Shown here: one piece after another, positions 1 through 11,146 of the stretch
How the letters are laid out: every line of letters starts with the position of its first letter
How positions within the stretch are numbered: position 1 is the stretch's first letter
Source: Neurospora tetraspora
Taxonomy: Eukaryota > Ascomycota > Sordariomycetes > Sordariales > Sordariaceae
Assembly (NCBI RefSeq): GCF_033439725.1
Contig: NW_026944389.1
Location: 682,001-746,000, forward strand
Reading direction: 5' to 3'
Length of the DNA stretch: 64,000 nucleotides
Notes under the pieces: model-generated
Databases searched by the model: none
The model's input: only the letters and a program-made list of their open reading frames with translations
What the model was told of the DNA's origin: nothing
Made by a program: the position numbers and the translations under genes

Positions 1-622
1 CACCTGGTGGATTGTTTCTCTGGCGGTCCTGTTCTCCTGGTTGTCAAGATGGAGGAATTGATATGGCCAAGGGCTGAAAGGTAGTGCTTGGTCAAGTGTT
101 TGGAGGATTGTCTCCCGATCTAGGTACCCCCAGTCTTGCTGGCCCTGAAGCTGCTTCACCTCATAAACCCCAGAATGGTTTCGCCGCTTGTTTGATAGCT
201 GGGAAGAAGTGATTGACATCAAGCGTCGCACGCAGGGCGTGTTGGTTTGCGGCGACATAAATCTTTTCGCAAATGGGGCTAGACTCTGCTCATGAGTCAT
301 GATAGAACGTGTCAGTTTGGTTCGGCACGAGAAAGGACAGAGTGTCAAACCTGCATGCATAGGGCAAAGGAAGCTCGCATGTGGACTTCTACTGACGTGG
401 AGTGTTTTCTTACCGTACCTACTAGCCAGCACACTGAAAGGCAATGTTTAGACCGACTGCCGCAGGCCTGCACCAGCCCTGGCTTGCGCCTGCCTGTACT
501 GCAAGGGAAGCTATTACGAGTGGCTGGTACAGAAAGAGCTCAAGAGTGTCAGGGAAGGAGTCACTTCGAAGGATAAGCCAGTTGGTTGTTTGGGAGACCG
601 GTTGGGCACGAGAGGATGTGTA
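1..622. other. Intergenic DNA, no supported gene
   Basis: Normal-composition fungal DNA. The short open frames in both directions have no recognisable domain and no convincing splice structure. It could be the end of a gene lying to the left of the window, but nothing shows this. Confidence 0.4.
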
Positions 623-1338
623 TACCGCAGCGGGAATATAAGGAGCGTAATAGGGCTTGTTGAGCGCAATAGGCGTTGTTGTATATCTAGGGCGTATATA
701 TGGAATAGGCCTTGTTGATTTAATAACCCTTATTGAGTTGAGGGAGGCTTCTAATTAATCGGATTTGGGTGTAAAATAGTAAAAGTTAAAGACCCTTATA
801 AAAACCTTTGGGAAAGTTATTATAAGGGTCGTTATTTAATAATAATTTTAGAGAGAGGTAGTAGTTATTTTAGTAGTTAGTCGAAGGATTTCGATTTCGA
901 AGTCCGGTTGAAGGCATTTATACTTTGGTCGCGCGAAACTTTTCGTACGACCGAAAAAAAGCTCTTACTAATTGGAATCGAATTAGTAATTATCAGAATA
1001 AGAGCGACGATAAGAATTATTAAGTTATTGGCCTAATTAAATGAAGGCAGGCTTCGTTCTTTCCTTTGATATAGAGTAGTGGAGTTTCGAGGGAAAATGA
1101 ACTTTGGGAAAGAAGTATCGTCACTTTAGCACTAAAGTAGTACGCTCAACTTGGGGACCTTTAGCGACCGTCTATAGCGGACACCCGGATTAAACAATTA
1201 GAGGCCTCCCTTAGTTCAATAAGGGTTATTAAATTAATAGGACCTATTAATACAATAGGGCTTATTGAATCTATAAGTCCTATAAGCTACATTAAGCCTT
1301 ACAAGCCCTATTCCCCTCCGCATTTTCCCGCTACGGTA
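623..1338. mobile_element. RIP-mutated element with about 150 bp terminal inverted repeats
   Basis: The left arm starts at TACCG (623) and its complement ends at CGGTA (1338). The two arms align almost without gaps for roughly 150 bases, including the shared cores AGCGGGAA, AATAGGGCTTGT, TTTAATAACCCTTATTGA and AGGGAGGC. Differences between arms are mostly C/T and G/A, as RIP leaves them. The middle (about 780-1190) is AT-rich and has no ORF. No clear target-site duplication was found, so the superfamily is open; arms this long suggest a Mutator-like or foldback element without its transposase. Confidence 0.7.
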
Positions 1339-1766
1339 CAAACCCATGGTCCCCAAGCTTTGGAGCAGTCTCTTCTTCTACAAGATGAAGCCCTATTCCA
1401 CATCTTTGGGACCCAGATATCTTTTTCCTCGCAGGCATATCAAAAGTGAAGATGATCAAACGCAGGCAGGTATGGTAATCACAAATGGACATGCATGGCA
1501 TGTATTCGGATGGGGAAGTCATATCAGGGCAGTCTCTGCATCAGCTCTTCCATTTACCATCCTTCTTCTCTGTTCACTTGAACTGGTTGTTTAGGATATC
1601 AAAGAACTCGTTGAGGTCATTCGTAAGATCTTTGAATGACCTCCGTGCTTGTTCAAGAAAGGCATTACGCCCAGCTGACGAACTGTTAGCACCGTAAATA
1701 AAAACCAAGAAAAGACGACTGACTTTGACGGCCCACATCCCTCACAACGAGACTCCAACCCGACAA
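1339..1766. other. Intergenic / 3' flank of the BTB-like gene
   Basis: No supported gene. It contains the 3' flank of the minus-strand gene that ends at 1767. Small ORFs here lack ATG-plus-domain support. Confidence 0.4.
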
Positions 1767-3230
1767 CTACTCCTCCGGCACGTTTTGACTCTCCACCACC
1801 CCCTCACCCTCCTCCGGAGCCCAAGGCACCCACCACAACCCGTCCACCCCAATCTCCTTACTATACTTCTCAACCTCCGTCTTTACGTCCTCCTCCCAAT
1901 AATCCAACACCCCAATCAACAACCGACGGAGCTGTTTTCCCGCCCAGTTATGGTCCAGCTCACCCATCTCGCAGTCTGGCTCCTTATATCCAGGACAGTC
2001 ACGCCAAGGCATATCAACGGCCCCATTTCCTTGAGACTCGACGAGGAACCTGCGGAATGGCACGGCCGCCGCGTCAAGCGAGTGTGTACGCTTGAGTGGA
2101 AAAGGAAGGCGGGAGTCCAAGAGCTCCAGCCAACCGTTGTAGTAGGTGGGCAGCCAGGCGCAGGTGCACTGTTGTGCCACGCTATATGTCGAGGAGGTTG
2201 AAGATCCGTCGGACTCAGCAAACATATCGATTAGCGCCGGGGGAGCGGGAATGTCAAGGAGATGGTCTTGAGGGAAGGGGCCTCTGTCGAAGAGGAAATC
2301 GTAAACGTCGCCGAAGTAGAGATCGTTGAGGTGAGTGCGGAATCCACTGCGGATGTATGCGAGTCTATCTGTGAAGGGGAGATGTTAGGTTTGGTTGACC
2401 TATAGCTGGATCCCGTTGATATTGGCCTTGGGAGTGATTCAGATCAAGGAGGCTGTGGGTGCACTTTGACTTTGGGTTGAAATCCTCCTTCCTCAAGAGA
2501 ACGAGAGAGACCGTCGGATTGGCAAGTGCCACTGCTAGGGCAGATCGGACTTACCAAGAATAAGACTATCCGGCGTTACTTTCATGGGAGTTGGGAAATC
2601 CACCCCCAGCCCTAGAATTGCCGCCTGGGCATTTTCCAGATTCGCAAAGAGTCCTATATGCCCTCGGACAAGCTCAAGACTGAGCCTGTTGAACGCCGCA
2701 AGATTACCAAAGAAGTACGCAGCCTTCATCAACGTCCACCTCCTGACCATGTCGCTCAGGCCAAGCCGCTCGCGGATAGAAAAAAGCCACCCCCACGCAG
2801 CGGTCCTCAGCGGCGCGCTCCCATCCGGAAGCTCTCTGTCAAAGTTGAAACGCCAAGTGGCTCCGACCAAGCGGACGAGGAGCCTCAAACCAACCTGCTT
2901 GGGCCAAATGTTGCTGTGAAGACCGCGGAGGATGATGAACAGAGCTAAGACGTCGGCGCGCTTGTAACTGCGTCTCCAAGGATTTTTGGAATCATGGCTC
3001 TGAACTTTCAGCACGTCGTCAAAGTACGAGCTGTGCTGACGAAGGAGGGACGAGCGGATGAGGAAGTTGCGTTTTTCGCTCTGGTCGCCGACGGTGAGAA
3101 GGACGTCGCCGTCCTCGTCGAAGATGACATCTGGTTTCTCGGGGGAGTAGAAAGCCATCGTCAAGAGGTCTTGAAGAACTGGGCGACGGCGAAGGAAGAG
3201 GGGTATGGCCGGGGCACTGGGTTGAGACAT
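1767..3230 (-). CDS. BTB/POZ-like domain protein (paralogue 1 of a divergent pair)
   Basis: Two exons, complement of 2555-3230 and 1767-2368, encode 425 residues. The intron (2369-2554, 186 bases) has donor GTAAGT and acceptor TTCACAG and lies at phase 1, after the Gly in LILG. The first true ATG gives MSQPSAP; an open extension upstream has no ATG. Residues about 33-80 resemble a BTB fold core (DVIFDEDGDVLLTV, then FLIRSSLLRQHSSYFDDVL), the usual start of a Cul3-adaptor or self-association domain. Later conserved blocks are WTLMKAAYFFG and CTCAWLPTYYNGW, both also in the neighbour at 3753-5298, so the two arose by inverted duplication. The second half matches no domain I know. The molecular role is unknown; nuclear or cytosolic location is likely because no signal peptide or membrane segment is visible. 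The BTB assignment is by eye. Confidence 0.72.
2369..2554 (-). other. Intron of BTB-like paralogue 1
   Basis: The donor GTAAGT reads from 2554 and the acceptor CACAG ends at 2369 on the minus strand. Splicing joins ...LILG to DRLAYIRSGF in frame, at the same phase and the same place in the protein as the 76-base intron of the paralogue. Confidence 0.75.
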
Positions 3231-3752
3231 TGCTGAGAATGGAGGTGATGTGGTCGTGAATGTCGAAGTATCGAAAGGCGAGAAGGCGCGCTGGTTCAAA
3301 AGGTACAGGCAGTGAAGAAGGGTTTGTTGTTGATGGAGGATTATTGTGAGCTGGTGCTGACCAGGAAGTTTTGAGTGTTGACCAGTGTATAGAGTTACCG
3401 CAGAAAACGTTGCCGGGCGGAAAAAAGAGAACGCGGAAGAAAATCGGCGAAGGTACCTCCAGAGGTACTATTGTTCCCTTCACTCTATCCTCCCGGCCCG
3501 TCAATCTCCACTCCTACTTTTCGTTCCAACAGTACTCAAATCCGTTATATAGAATTCTCCAGTTCCACATACCTCTACTTCCCTTCTTTCCATTACCCAA
3601 CATCAGGAGACGCGCATATCTTCGCTTGGCTGATCGCTCTACCACCACACCTCTTTCCCTGCTACCGCCTACCTCTTCTCTACTGCTTCGGGTTGACCGT
3701 CAGGAACCCCCTACCAAGAGTATTATCCAGTCTTCGTCAACAACCTAGCAAG
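3231..3752. promoter_or_regulatory. Shared bidirectional promoter of the BTB-like pair
   Basis: The 522 bases separate the two divergent start codons (3230 minus, 3753 plus). The right half is pyrimidine-rich on the plus strand, as is common in fungal 5' UTRs. Both genes could share control elements; no binding site was identified. Confidence 0.5.
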
Positions 3753-5298
3753 ATGAACCAACAAACCCCTCCCCAGAGCACCTCGCCCAGCACCCACTCC
3801 TCTCCGGCAATGGCATTGACGTCGCCTGACCTGGTGCTTTGCCATACGTTCTACATGACCAAGGACACCGTCTCCTTTGACCGCGACGCCGACACACTCA
3901 TTCTCGTTAGAGGCACCTCGCCCGGCGTCGTTATACCTCCTCAGCGCCTCTTCCTGATCCGCTCTGACCATCTGTTCCTCAACTCCTCATTCTACAAGCG
4001 CCTCTTCAGCGAGAGGTGCATCAAGAACATCCCTCGCACCGACGATCATTTGAGGCTCTTCAAGATCACTCTTTCTAGCGTCGACCCCGAGGCGCTCTTC
4101 CTGATACTCCGCGCCTGTCACAACGGCTGGGTGAGCCTCCCCGCGTCGACGTTGAACGTTCTCGACCTCGTGCTCCGGATTGCAAAGACGGCGCACGATT
4201 TGGAGTTCAATATCGGCATGGCGGACCCATCTTCAACCACAGCCTCGCTGTCGTGGGCTGCGCGAGGATGGCTTTTGGATCGGAGAAACGGTCTCTTCGC
4301 AAACAACTTGGTAGATCGGTGGAAGCTGGTCAAGGCGGCATTCTACTTCGGCCAACGGAGTGCCTTCAGGCGGCTGAGCGTTGACCTGACCAAGAGACTG
4401 CCGGATCCCTTTTGGGCTCACCTGGCAGGAGACATCCGACGCGGTGTCAACATGCACTTTGAGCACCTGTTGACGAGCGAGGAGAAGACCATCATCATCG
4501 GTAAGTCCAACCTACCACCTATTCCAATCCTCCTTCCACGAATGGCAGCAACGACTAACACTTCCCTCTCCAACAGATGAAATGGAAGCCTTCCCCTTTC
4601 CAGCAATCCGCCTCCTATTCCTGTTCTACAACATCCTCCACCGCGAAGCGCCGTTCCCGCCCAACATGGCCCCGCTCCTTCCCACCTCTGCCCTCCCAGC
4701 CAGAATCACGCAGTCCTGGTCCGACCACACAAAGGCCATGTGGGACGCCCAAGTACAAGAGTCGTCGGTCTGCACTTGCTCCTGGCTTCCAAGCTACTAC
4801 ACAGTCTGGACAAGAGGTCTAGAACTGCATGTGGACCTGTTCGCGGAAGGTTTCACGGAACACGAGTCCCACGAGTCCCACGGCATGCTCTTCAGGAGCA
4901 TAGCATGGGCGCTTGGTCATGATGTGGTGGCTAAGCCTTGGGATAAGTGCGAGGTGGGGGAGGAGCCGAAGTGTGGGTTGGCCAACGGACGAGAGGGGCA
5001 TGAGGAGAAAGCGAGGGAGTTGATTGGGAAATTGAGGCGTTGTTTGTGTGGTTGGATGGTGGATGTTGAGAGGAATCCGGTTGAAGATGAGGATTCGGTT
5101 GAGGGCTCTGACAAGGACTCCGACGAGGACTCCGATCTTGAGCGCTCCGGGGTTCCGTACTCCAGGGTTCCGTACTACGACGTCGAGGTCCCCGGCGCTC
5201 AGTACCCCGACCCTGTGTACCAACTCCCACTTGAGAACCTCAACTTTGACGCACCTGACTTTGAGGACCGCGACATTGAGGACTTCCAGCTACCATGA
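3753..5298 (+). CDS. BTB/POZ-like domain protein (paralogue 2 of a divergent pair)
   Basis: Exons 3753-4500 and 4577-5298 encode 489 residues. The 76-base intron has donor GTAAGT, branch site ACTAAC and acceptor CAACAG at phase 1, as in paralogue 1. Start ATG 3753 (MNQQTPPQ) is preferred over the longer upstream open frame, which lies in pyrimidine-rich leader sequence. Residues about 38-90 resemble the BTB core (DTVSFDRDADTLILV, then RLFLIRSDHLFLNSSFYKRLF). WKLVKAAFYFGQRSAFRRLS and CTCSWLPSYYTVW are shared with the neighbour. The C-terminal 60 residues are very acidic and repetitive (Asp/Glu/Ser, then VPY and DFED-type repeats), a tail missing from paralogue 1. The role is unknown. Diverged paralogues with a conserved intron argue for an old duplication and for both genes having been kept. 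Confidence 0.75.
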
Positions 5299-6000
5299 GG
5301 ACTCCGACTAAAACGTAGGAGAACCGTTGGCCAGTCGACGGGAAGAGGTTGTATGGTGACGAGGTGAATTTGACGATCGACTTTGGGGGTAAAACGCCAG
5401 ACAAAGGCTTTGTTCGACAGGGAACCAAGGCCCTCTTCACATCCTGGCCGCGTCTGGGAATGGCATCACATTTGCCTTCAGAACAGGAACTTGGCTTGAG
5501 AAGCACGACGCCCGGAGTACAGCCCAGCTGGCCGACGCCCGAGTCGCCAGCCACCACACCAAGTCAGGCAAAGACCCCGCCTCCTCTCACCTCCCGAGCC
5601 TTCAGAGCCGGTGAGAGTTAAAGATGGGCAATACAGACTTCTCGGGGGCCGTTGGACCAGAGTCTTCCAATTCATCACTCCTGAAAGCCTACAGGTAGTG
5701 CCATCACCAAACTTACCTAGCCACTCGTTACAACAGCACATTTTGCCCACTCGTTACGAATTCCCATTCGTATTCAAGTTTACCGGACATAGTGCTCAGT
5801 GGTTGCGGCCTTGACAACCTCAGCGGTGGTGGTGGCGGCTTCTCCCGCGGCGGCGGTGGTGGTTTCAGCAGAGGCGGCAGGGAAGTCTAAGGTAGCCAAC
5901 CTGAACCATCAATCTTTTCAGCTTTGAGTTTGAGCAGTTGAAGCAAAAAATCAAGAGACTCGAAAACATGAACCACAAGAAAGATTGAAGCCGGCAACAA
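5299..6000. other. Intergenic; short Gly/Arg-rich coding-like fragment
   Basis: No complete gene. Around 5812-5890 a plus-strand frame reads a short Gly-rich run with FSRGG repeats that ends in a stop, like the tail of an RGG-box RNA-binding protein. It has no upstream exon that I can support, so it is probably a relic. Confidence 0.3.
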
Positions 6001-6001
6001 C

Positions 6002-6481
6002 ATGAAGATTGACAGAACCCAATTCGATGTCCACGATCCACCCTGTTGATACCGCTAGGCAGTACGCCATCACCCCTTCTCGACTCAGCTGAGCATTCTT
6101 CGGCCGCTACTTCGTCCCCAAGGGATCAAAGTACTTCACCCAGCTTCACAACCCCCACCCCGGTCCCCAGTCAGCTGCCTTGTATGTGCTCGAGACTGGC
6201 AGGTTCGGCGTCTGCAGCAAGAAGGTCGACCTGCCGTTCTCTGAGGATTGTCCCTATTGGAGCGCGGCCATCGAAAACAACATCGGAGCTCTCCTCAAGG
6301 ACCTCCACAAGAACGGACTTGGATCGCATCGCGGCGCCCTAGCTATCCAGGGAGAGTTAATTGGCCCTACCATTTCACTTCTGCTCCGTCCTTCACCGTT
6401 TATTCTGTGTGGGACATCGAGACCCTGAGCCGCTGGGCACCACCTGCCGTTCTCCGAGGATTGTCCCTATTGGAGCGCGGC
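6002..6481 (+). pseudogene. Decayed RNA ligase (RNA_ligase / Rnl2-like, PF09414 type)
   Basis: The longest clean frame runs from about 6090 to 6363 and carries blocks typical of the RNA ligase domain: FGRYFVPKGSKYFTQL, then FGVCSKKVDLPFSEDCPYW, which matches the GVCSR-N-x-L...YW motif after the nucleotidyl-lysine region, then GALAIQGELIGPTI, the ELxG motif. The following FTVYSVWDIE block (about 6382-6422) lies in another frame. Upstream, the N-terminal part (MKIDRTQFDVH, then QYAITPSRLS) is split by frame changes and stops. At least three disruptions separate recognisable blocks. A 38-base piece (6231-6268) is repeated at 6444-6481, which suggests a local duplication during decay. Intact members join RNA ends by adenylation of an active-site lysine. 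This copy cannot be functional as it reads. Family assignment is by motif recognition. Confidence 0.7.
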
Positions 6482-8834
6482 AACTCTTCAACCCAACTTT
6501 TTTTTTCCCATTCAACAACTTGCAACAAGAAGGCTTGGATACAGGTACTCCTCGTTCAGTTCAACGGTTGGGACTTGGGAGTGCTATGGAGGATGGGCTG
6601 TAGGGTCGGGTGCCATAGGAAATAGAGCTTCAGGCAATCAGTTTAGAAATACAAAAGATTTTACACGAAAGGCAAGACTCTGATACTGTGTGCTCTGGTC
6701 GGGCAGCGTTTCACTCCCCATCATACCTGTAGTGACCAGCGAACCGACAGCCAGACGGGCATGCCGGCTACCAAGACAGGTACCGCGGATGATGCACTAC
6801 CTAGGGAGGCAACGATCAAAACGATGGCAGCCCAGCCATTCCCTCCAACCAGGGGCACTCGAACCGCTTTTCCCTCCTTCCTGCGATTGTTCCGGTGATA
6901 AGGTAACTTTTGTTGTCTCTCAGGTCCTCTGGGCCACACTGCTTTTGGTGCTGAGCGTGAAGGACAGCTGCCGCGTCCCTGATAATGGGGCCTCTCCTTC
7001 TCTCAATTGGCGTAGGTGACCTTCACCTGCATCATGACAATCGCAGCAGCATTCGCGACCTTGGCCGCGTCGGTGTCGTGAAGGCCAGGCACAACTGCGC
7101 CAAACCTAAGTCGATGGGTGGTCTCTCGGTGCTGTCGGCCAGAGAGGAGTCGTGGAGGTAACATAGGTATGATATGGTGGGTGAGGTTCTTGGTTCTGGG
7201 TTCGGAGACTAGAGGTACGGAGTCTCAGCAGGAGACGGGATGGGGCGTGGAGATCTTTGTGTGAATGGACTCGTCGGTCGTGAGGCCAGTCTCCAGCCAT
7301 GGCAGGCGGAAATGCCGGTGATTCTTGGGTTCTGGTGGTATTTAAGAGGAAGATGATGGTTATGGAGGAGGGAGGTCGTTGCGGAGCAGGAGGGAGCCTG
7401 TTGATGGGGGTGTTAGCTGTGTGTCAACGAAAGGGTGATGGTGATGTTGAGTAGAGGTACTAGTTGAGGGGGAAAGATTATGTCACCGAGGATTACTATC
7501 TCCTGGTGTTTGAGTGGTGAGGTGGTGTCGTGATATGGCAGAAGGTGAGAGGAAGAAAAGGAAACCGGAGTTGCCGTCCACTGAAGTCGGGTTCGCGCAC
7601 CGCAGCACTCATCCACTCATGTCCGGCGCTGCATGTCCGGCTTGCTTTGCATACTAGAGGTAGATGTCGGTGAACTCGGGAAGCTTTATGTAGGTACAGG
7701 CAGCAGAAGGGCGGCGGATGCAACGGATTCCATCCCTGCGTCTTCATGACGATGTTGAGCATTTGATGCGGTCGTTTGACGGAGAAGTTGTTGTTGTTGC
7801 ATCGCTGATAGCATGCATGCCCTGTAGAGCGCTGTAGCCCCAATGGGTTGCCTACACGGCTCGTTCATAAGACGGTCCAAAACTCCAAAGTCAGAGAGAT
7901 ATATGGTGGTTCAATCATTTGAAGTTGTCCAGAGGGTTTGAGACATCAAATACCCCGGCAATGAAAGTTGGAGAAAGCAGTTGTTGACTTGGAATTGTAA
8001 TGGTTTTGAGGCTCTGCTAAGATGTCAAGCGGGAAAGAGCGCGGGGTTCCACTGATGCCACTTAGATGCTGTATTATCTGCGGCTGCACGGATTTCGCGG
8101 AAGCTGTGATAGTGAGGTAACAGAGCCGCATCCTGTGCTTGCCTCTCGGCAGTTCCACCGGTCCACAACGTCGACGCCGCTTTTGACTTCAAGCAACCTG
8201 TCCTCTCTCCAAATTGACGGAGACACCACACCCTTCGAAATCAAATCCTATGAACCTCTGTTTTCCGTTTCTTTTATCTTTTACATGCCTTCCGTGTTGT
8301 TCTCCATTTTCTGTCTTAAGATCTCGCGACACCCGACATCGGAGAGAGTGCATCAACTGACGCGGTAGAACAAAACATGTCCATCTTCCGAACAGGCAGG
8401 CGCCACTCATCTATAGACGGGAAGCACTTGCGAGCAACATGCCAGAGTCATATCTGACTGCGATGATACCGCGCACGCCATGACACATCTCGTATGTCAC
8501 TCAACTGCAAACAGTCAACAAGATTCCTTCGATGATGAGACACGAAACAGCAACGTCACAAGTTTCGAGTCACACGAGCAATCACTTATTCAGCACGCAA
8601 GTTGTTTTCAAGTTTTTTTTTTGTTCTTTTATATCTCTACCATACAAGCCACCTCCACCCCCCCATCACGCTTCCGCCGGCGACCTCCCCTGCTCCATCC
8701 CCGGATGCCCAGGACGTACCCGGACAGTCCAGCGACGGAGCATCGTGTTCCTGGACAGACCGCCGACGGAAAGCGGCCTCCTCCCCCTCCCACCCCCCTC
8801 CTACCACCAGAAGACTGATCCAATGGGTTCTTCT
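6482..8834. other. Gene-poor intergenic DNA
   Basis: Open frames are short, overlap on both strands and show no domain. A pyrimidine-rich stretch with a T run lies at about 8610-8650. No gene, RNA gene or well-bounded repeat is supported. Confidence 0.4.
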
Positions 8835-9233
8835 TCTTGTAAGCACCCTTGTCCTGGAGGTACTTGATGGCTTGGACAATGGACAGATCCTCCTGCTCCT
8901 TGTCGTTTAACAAAGTAGACCGCGGTGGGTTTGGGTCCAGCCTTCGCGGATACACTTAGCGGGTTAAGAGCAAGCGCTGCTGGAGGGTCATCTTTCCTCC
9001 GTTGAGTTGCCGACTAAAAGGTTGCTTGCGTGATGCTGTTGGGATATCTTGGGTTGTCGAGGATGGAAGTTTGGGAAATAATGGAGGATCGCTCGGGGTC
9101 GCGGGTCATGTACAAAACGGCACTTGCCCCGCTTACCACAATTTCCACCAGTCGAGTAGTACTTGCAGTGCTTCGACTGGTCAGCCTTCCTGGCCACCGG
9201 GGGGACCACAGACTCTTCCGGACGAGTAGTCAA
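8835..9233 (-). pseudogene. Fragment of a CCCH zinc-finger protein gene (copy 1)
   Basis: The minus strand reads TTRPEESVVPPVARKA, then HCKYYSTGGNCGKRGKCRFVH, a C-x7-C-x5-C-x3-H zinc finger, then further down GGKMTLQQRLLL and NDKEQEDLSIVQAIKYLQDK. These blocks look like consecutive parts of one fungal CCCH zinc-finger (RNA-binding) protein. They are separated by frame changes and inserted sequence, and no ATG precedes them. Related pieces occur at 10640-10860 and 19875-19935. A complete parent gene is expected elsewhere in the genome. An active gene with unusual splicing is less likely but not excluded. Confidence 0.55.
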
Positions 9234-9348
9234 GACTTCCGGCTTCTCGTCGTCGGACTTTGAGATCGTTGAAGTACGTGCACGTGCGCGCCGCGGCCTC
9301 GTACATCGGTGTGCTCAGGTCGCCGTTCTTCCCCCAGGATGGAGCGGC

Positions 9349-9483
9349 AGCACCCGGCGAGCGTCAAGGCGCGCGAGCTGGAGAAGATGCGGGCCAAACT
9401 GGAGGCCAAGTTGTCGAAAGATGCCAAGGCAAAGTTGAAGTCGAAGTCGAAGTCGAAGTCGTCCGGGGGTTCGTCTCGCTGGG
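9349..9483 (+). pseudogene. Short lysine-rich helical coding fragment
   Basis: The plus strand reads VKARELEKMRAKLEAKLSK followed by Lys-Ser repeats encoded by a GAAGTC hexanucleotide repeat (about 9436-9462). The strongly amphipathic, charged helix looks like real coding sequence rather than chance, but no start, splice sites or domain can be given. It overlaps minus-strand relics, in keeping with a mosaic of gene pieces. Confidence 0.3.
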
Positions 9484-9800
9484 CTCTGTTGCCTGTTGTT
9501 GGGGCCTCGGAGGGTAGGCACCTGGCTGGGGCCGGGCCGGACTTGTACGTGCCTCCCCGACACCGCCCCGAGGGTTGCCTTGGGAGCGATGCCGGGAGGC
9601 GGCCATACGACCGCTTTCCCGTCAGATCTCCCTTCCTGCTGTGGCCTGCGTTTGCACTTTGCCTACGATGCACGCAACAGATGCACCTGGCCCCGGCATC
9701 GCAATAGACATCCAGTATCCGAGATACCTTGAATCTGGTGGGGGCACCGAGAACCTTGGGCTTGGGAAGGAAACGCTCGAGTTGCGGGGCCAGCGCCAAA

Positions 9801-9917
9801 GTCGGGAATGATTTTGACGTTCTGGACATGGCCAGTAGTCTCGAAAATCTGCCTCAGGACGTCCTCCGTGACTCTGGGGTCGAGGCCCCCAACGTAGAGA
9901 GCGCGCTTGTTGGGCTC
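9801..9917 (-). pseudogene. N-terminal RRM fragment of a Pub1/TIA1-like RNA-binding protein
   Basis: The minus strand reads EPNKRALYVGGLDPRVTEDV and then LRQIFETTGHVQNVKIIPD. This is the first half of an RNA recognition motif, with RNP2 as LYVGGL, closely resembling the first RRM of fungal Pub1/Nam8-type proteins. The frame is closed a short way upstream and the second half of the RRM (RNP1) does not follow. It is therefore an isolated exon-like piece. Splicing could in principle join it to sequence further off, but no partner exon was found. Confidence 0.5.
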
Positions 9918-10192
9918 GGGGGCCGGCGGCCGAAGCGATTACCGAGGGATGATGGAGACCCATGCTCGCGTTGCCGACGAATCCGTGTTGGGCCAGGTTG
10001 CCGATGACAAGGCGACCGAAGACGTCCCGCGGGTGAAGGCAGCCCCTGCTGCAACGGTCGAGGTGTCCTACGAAAGGGCGAAGACTGATCCCACCAATGG
10101 TGAGGGGCACCATATGGCTGCGGAGGATAAGGGGCCGGAGCAGGCGGCTGCGCAGGTGCGCCATCGAAACCCATCCTGATAGTGCACCCGGA

Positions 10193-10492
10193 GACTCGCC
10201 GCAGTTGTAGCTCTTGGAGCCGTTGACGCAGTGACGTCTTCCTCGGGCGTCGCACGTGGTGGTGATGGCCTCGCGGCTGCCCACGCCACATCACCTCTGC
10301 GGCTGTCCCGCCGCAAGAAGAGTCAGAGAGGTGGTCACGGTGGGACTTTGGGTTCGGCGGCAACTCGGGGTTGGAGATGATCGGAACTGGAACGGCGCGT
10401 CGCCTATGGAACTTTGGTCAGCTTGGTTCAGAATACGTGGACAACATCAGGTGAACTCACGGGACATGTGGCCGATGCCACCGCAGGAGCCG
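10193..10492 (-). pseudogene. CCHC zinc-knuckle fragments (Gis2/Byr3/CNBP-like)
   Basis: Two short blocks on the minus strand recall tandem zinc knuckles. About 10455-10492 reads CGGIGHMSR with a possible GTGAGT donor directly after the Arg, where such genes often carry an intron. About 10193-10233 reads NGSKSYNCGES. Neither knuckle keeps all four metal ligands in the frame read. Intact relatives bind single-stranded nucleic acid. The frames between the blocks are broken, so a relic is the best call. Confidence 0.4.
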
Positions 10493-10639
10493 CTCCGTTG
10501 CTGCGAAGCGCAGCGCGGGTCCAACGACCGGTCGGGAGACTTGGAAGAGTGGTATGCCCAGAGGGTAGAAGTGACCATTGTTTCGATGGCTTCGAAAACC
10601 GCCCGCTGTTCTTGCATGTTAGCAGATGATCAAAAAGTG

Positions 10640-10860
10640 AGATGAGAGATGACATGAACATACCGGCAACGGCACTTGCCCCGCTTACCACAGTTACCGC
10701 CAGTCGAGTAGTATTTGCAATGCTTCGACTGGCGGCAACTGTGGTCTGCCTTCCTGGCCCCAGGAGGGACTACTGTAGCGCCCCCGTCGGTGGTCCCAGT
10801 CACGGGCCTGATGGGTACTGGACCACTGTTGATGTTGGTCAGTATATGAGTTGAAGGCGA
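10640..10860 (-). pseudogene. Fragment of a CCCH zinc-finger protein gene (copy 2)
   Basis: The minus strand reads TDGGATVVPPGARKADHS, then SKHCKYYSTGGNCGKRGKCR, nearly the same as copy 1 at 8835-9233. The segment follows a plausible intron (donor GTAAGT near 10894, acceptor ACATCAACAG near 10827). After the third Cys the sequence diverges and the frame soon closes. It is either a degenerate copy or the 5' part of a gene whose later exons have decayed. Confidence 0.5.
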
Positions 10861-11146
10861 GGTGAACACGATCCAAACTTGGAAAATCACTTACCCGACG
10901 GGACGCCATACGGCGGGCAATAGGTATCGATCAGTGCATGGCGGATGGGTGAAGGGAGAGGGAAGACTCTCTTCATGCACAGAATGTGTGACCCTAGGGC
11001 ATGGGACGTTAGTTGACACCAGATGATGGAGGAGTGAGACGATGGAAAAAAGGTGAACGATGAACAAGATGACCGCGAGAAAAACCTTGATCGGCGGGGT
11101 TCAAGATCAAAGGAAGGGAAAACAAGAAGAAGAGCAAGATACTTAC

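Noticed and set aside
1725-2201. 158-codon plus-strand frame opposite the BTB-like gene
   Set aside because: A shadow of the second exon of the minus-strand gene, which is supported by splice sites and a paralogue.
3471-3752. N-terminal extension of BTB-like paralogue 2
   Set aside because: Leader sequence is pyrimidine-rich, has no ATG in a good context, and the paralogue also starts near the equivalent of ATG 3753.
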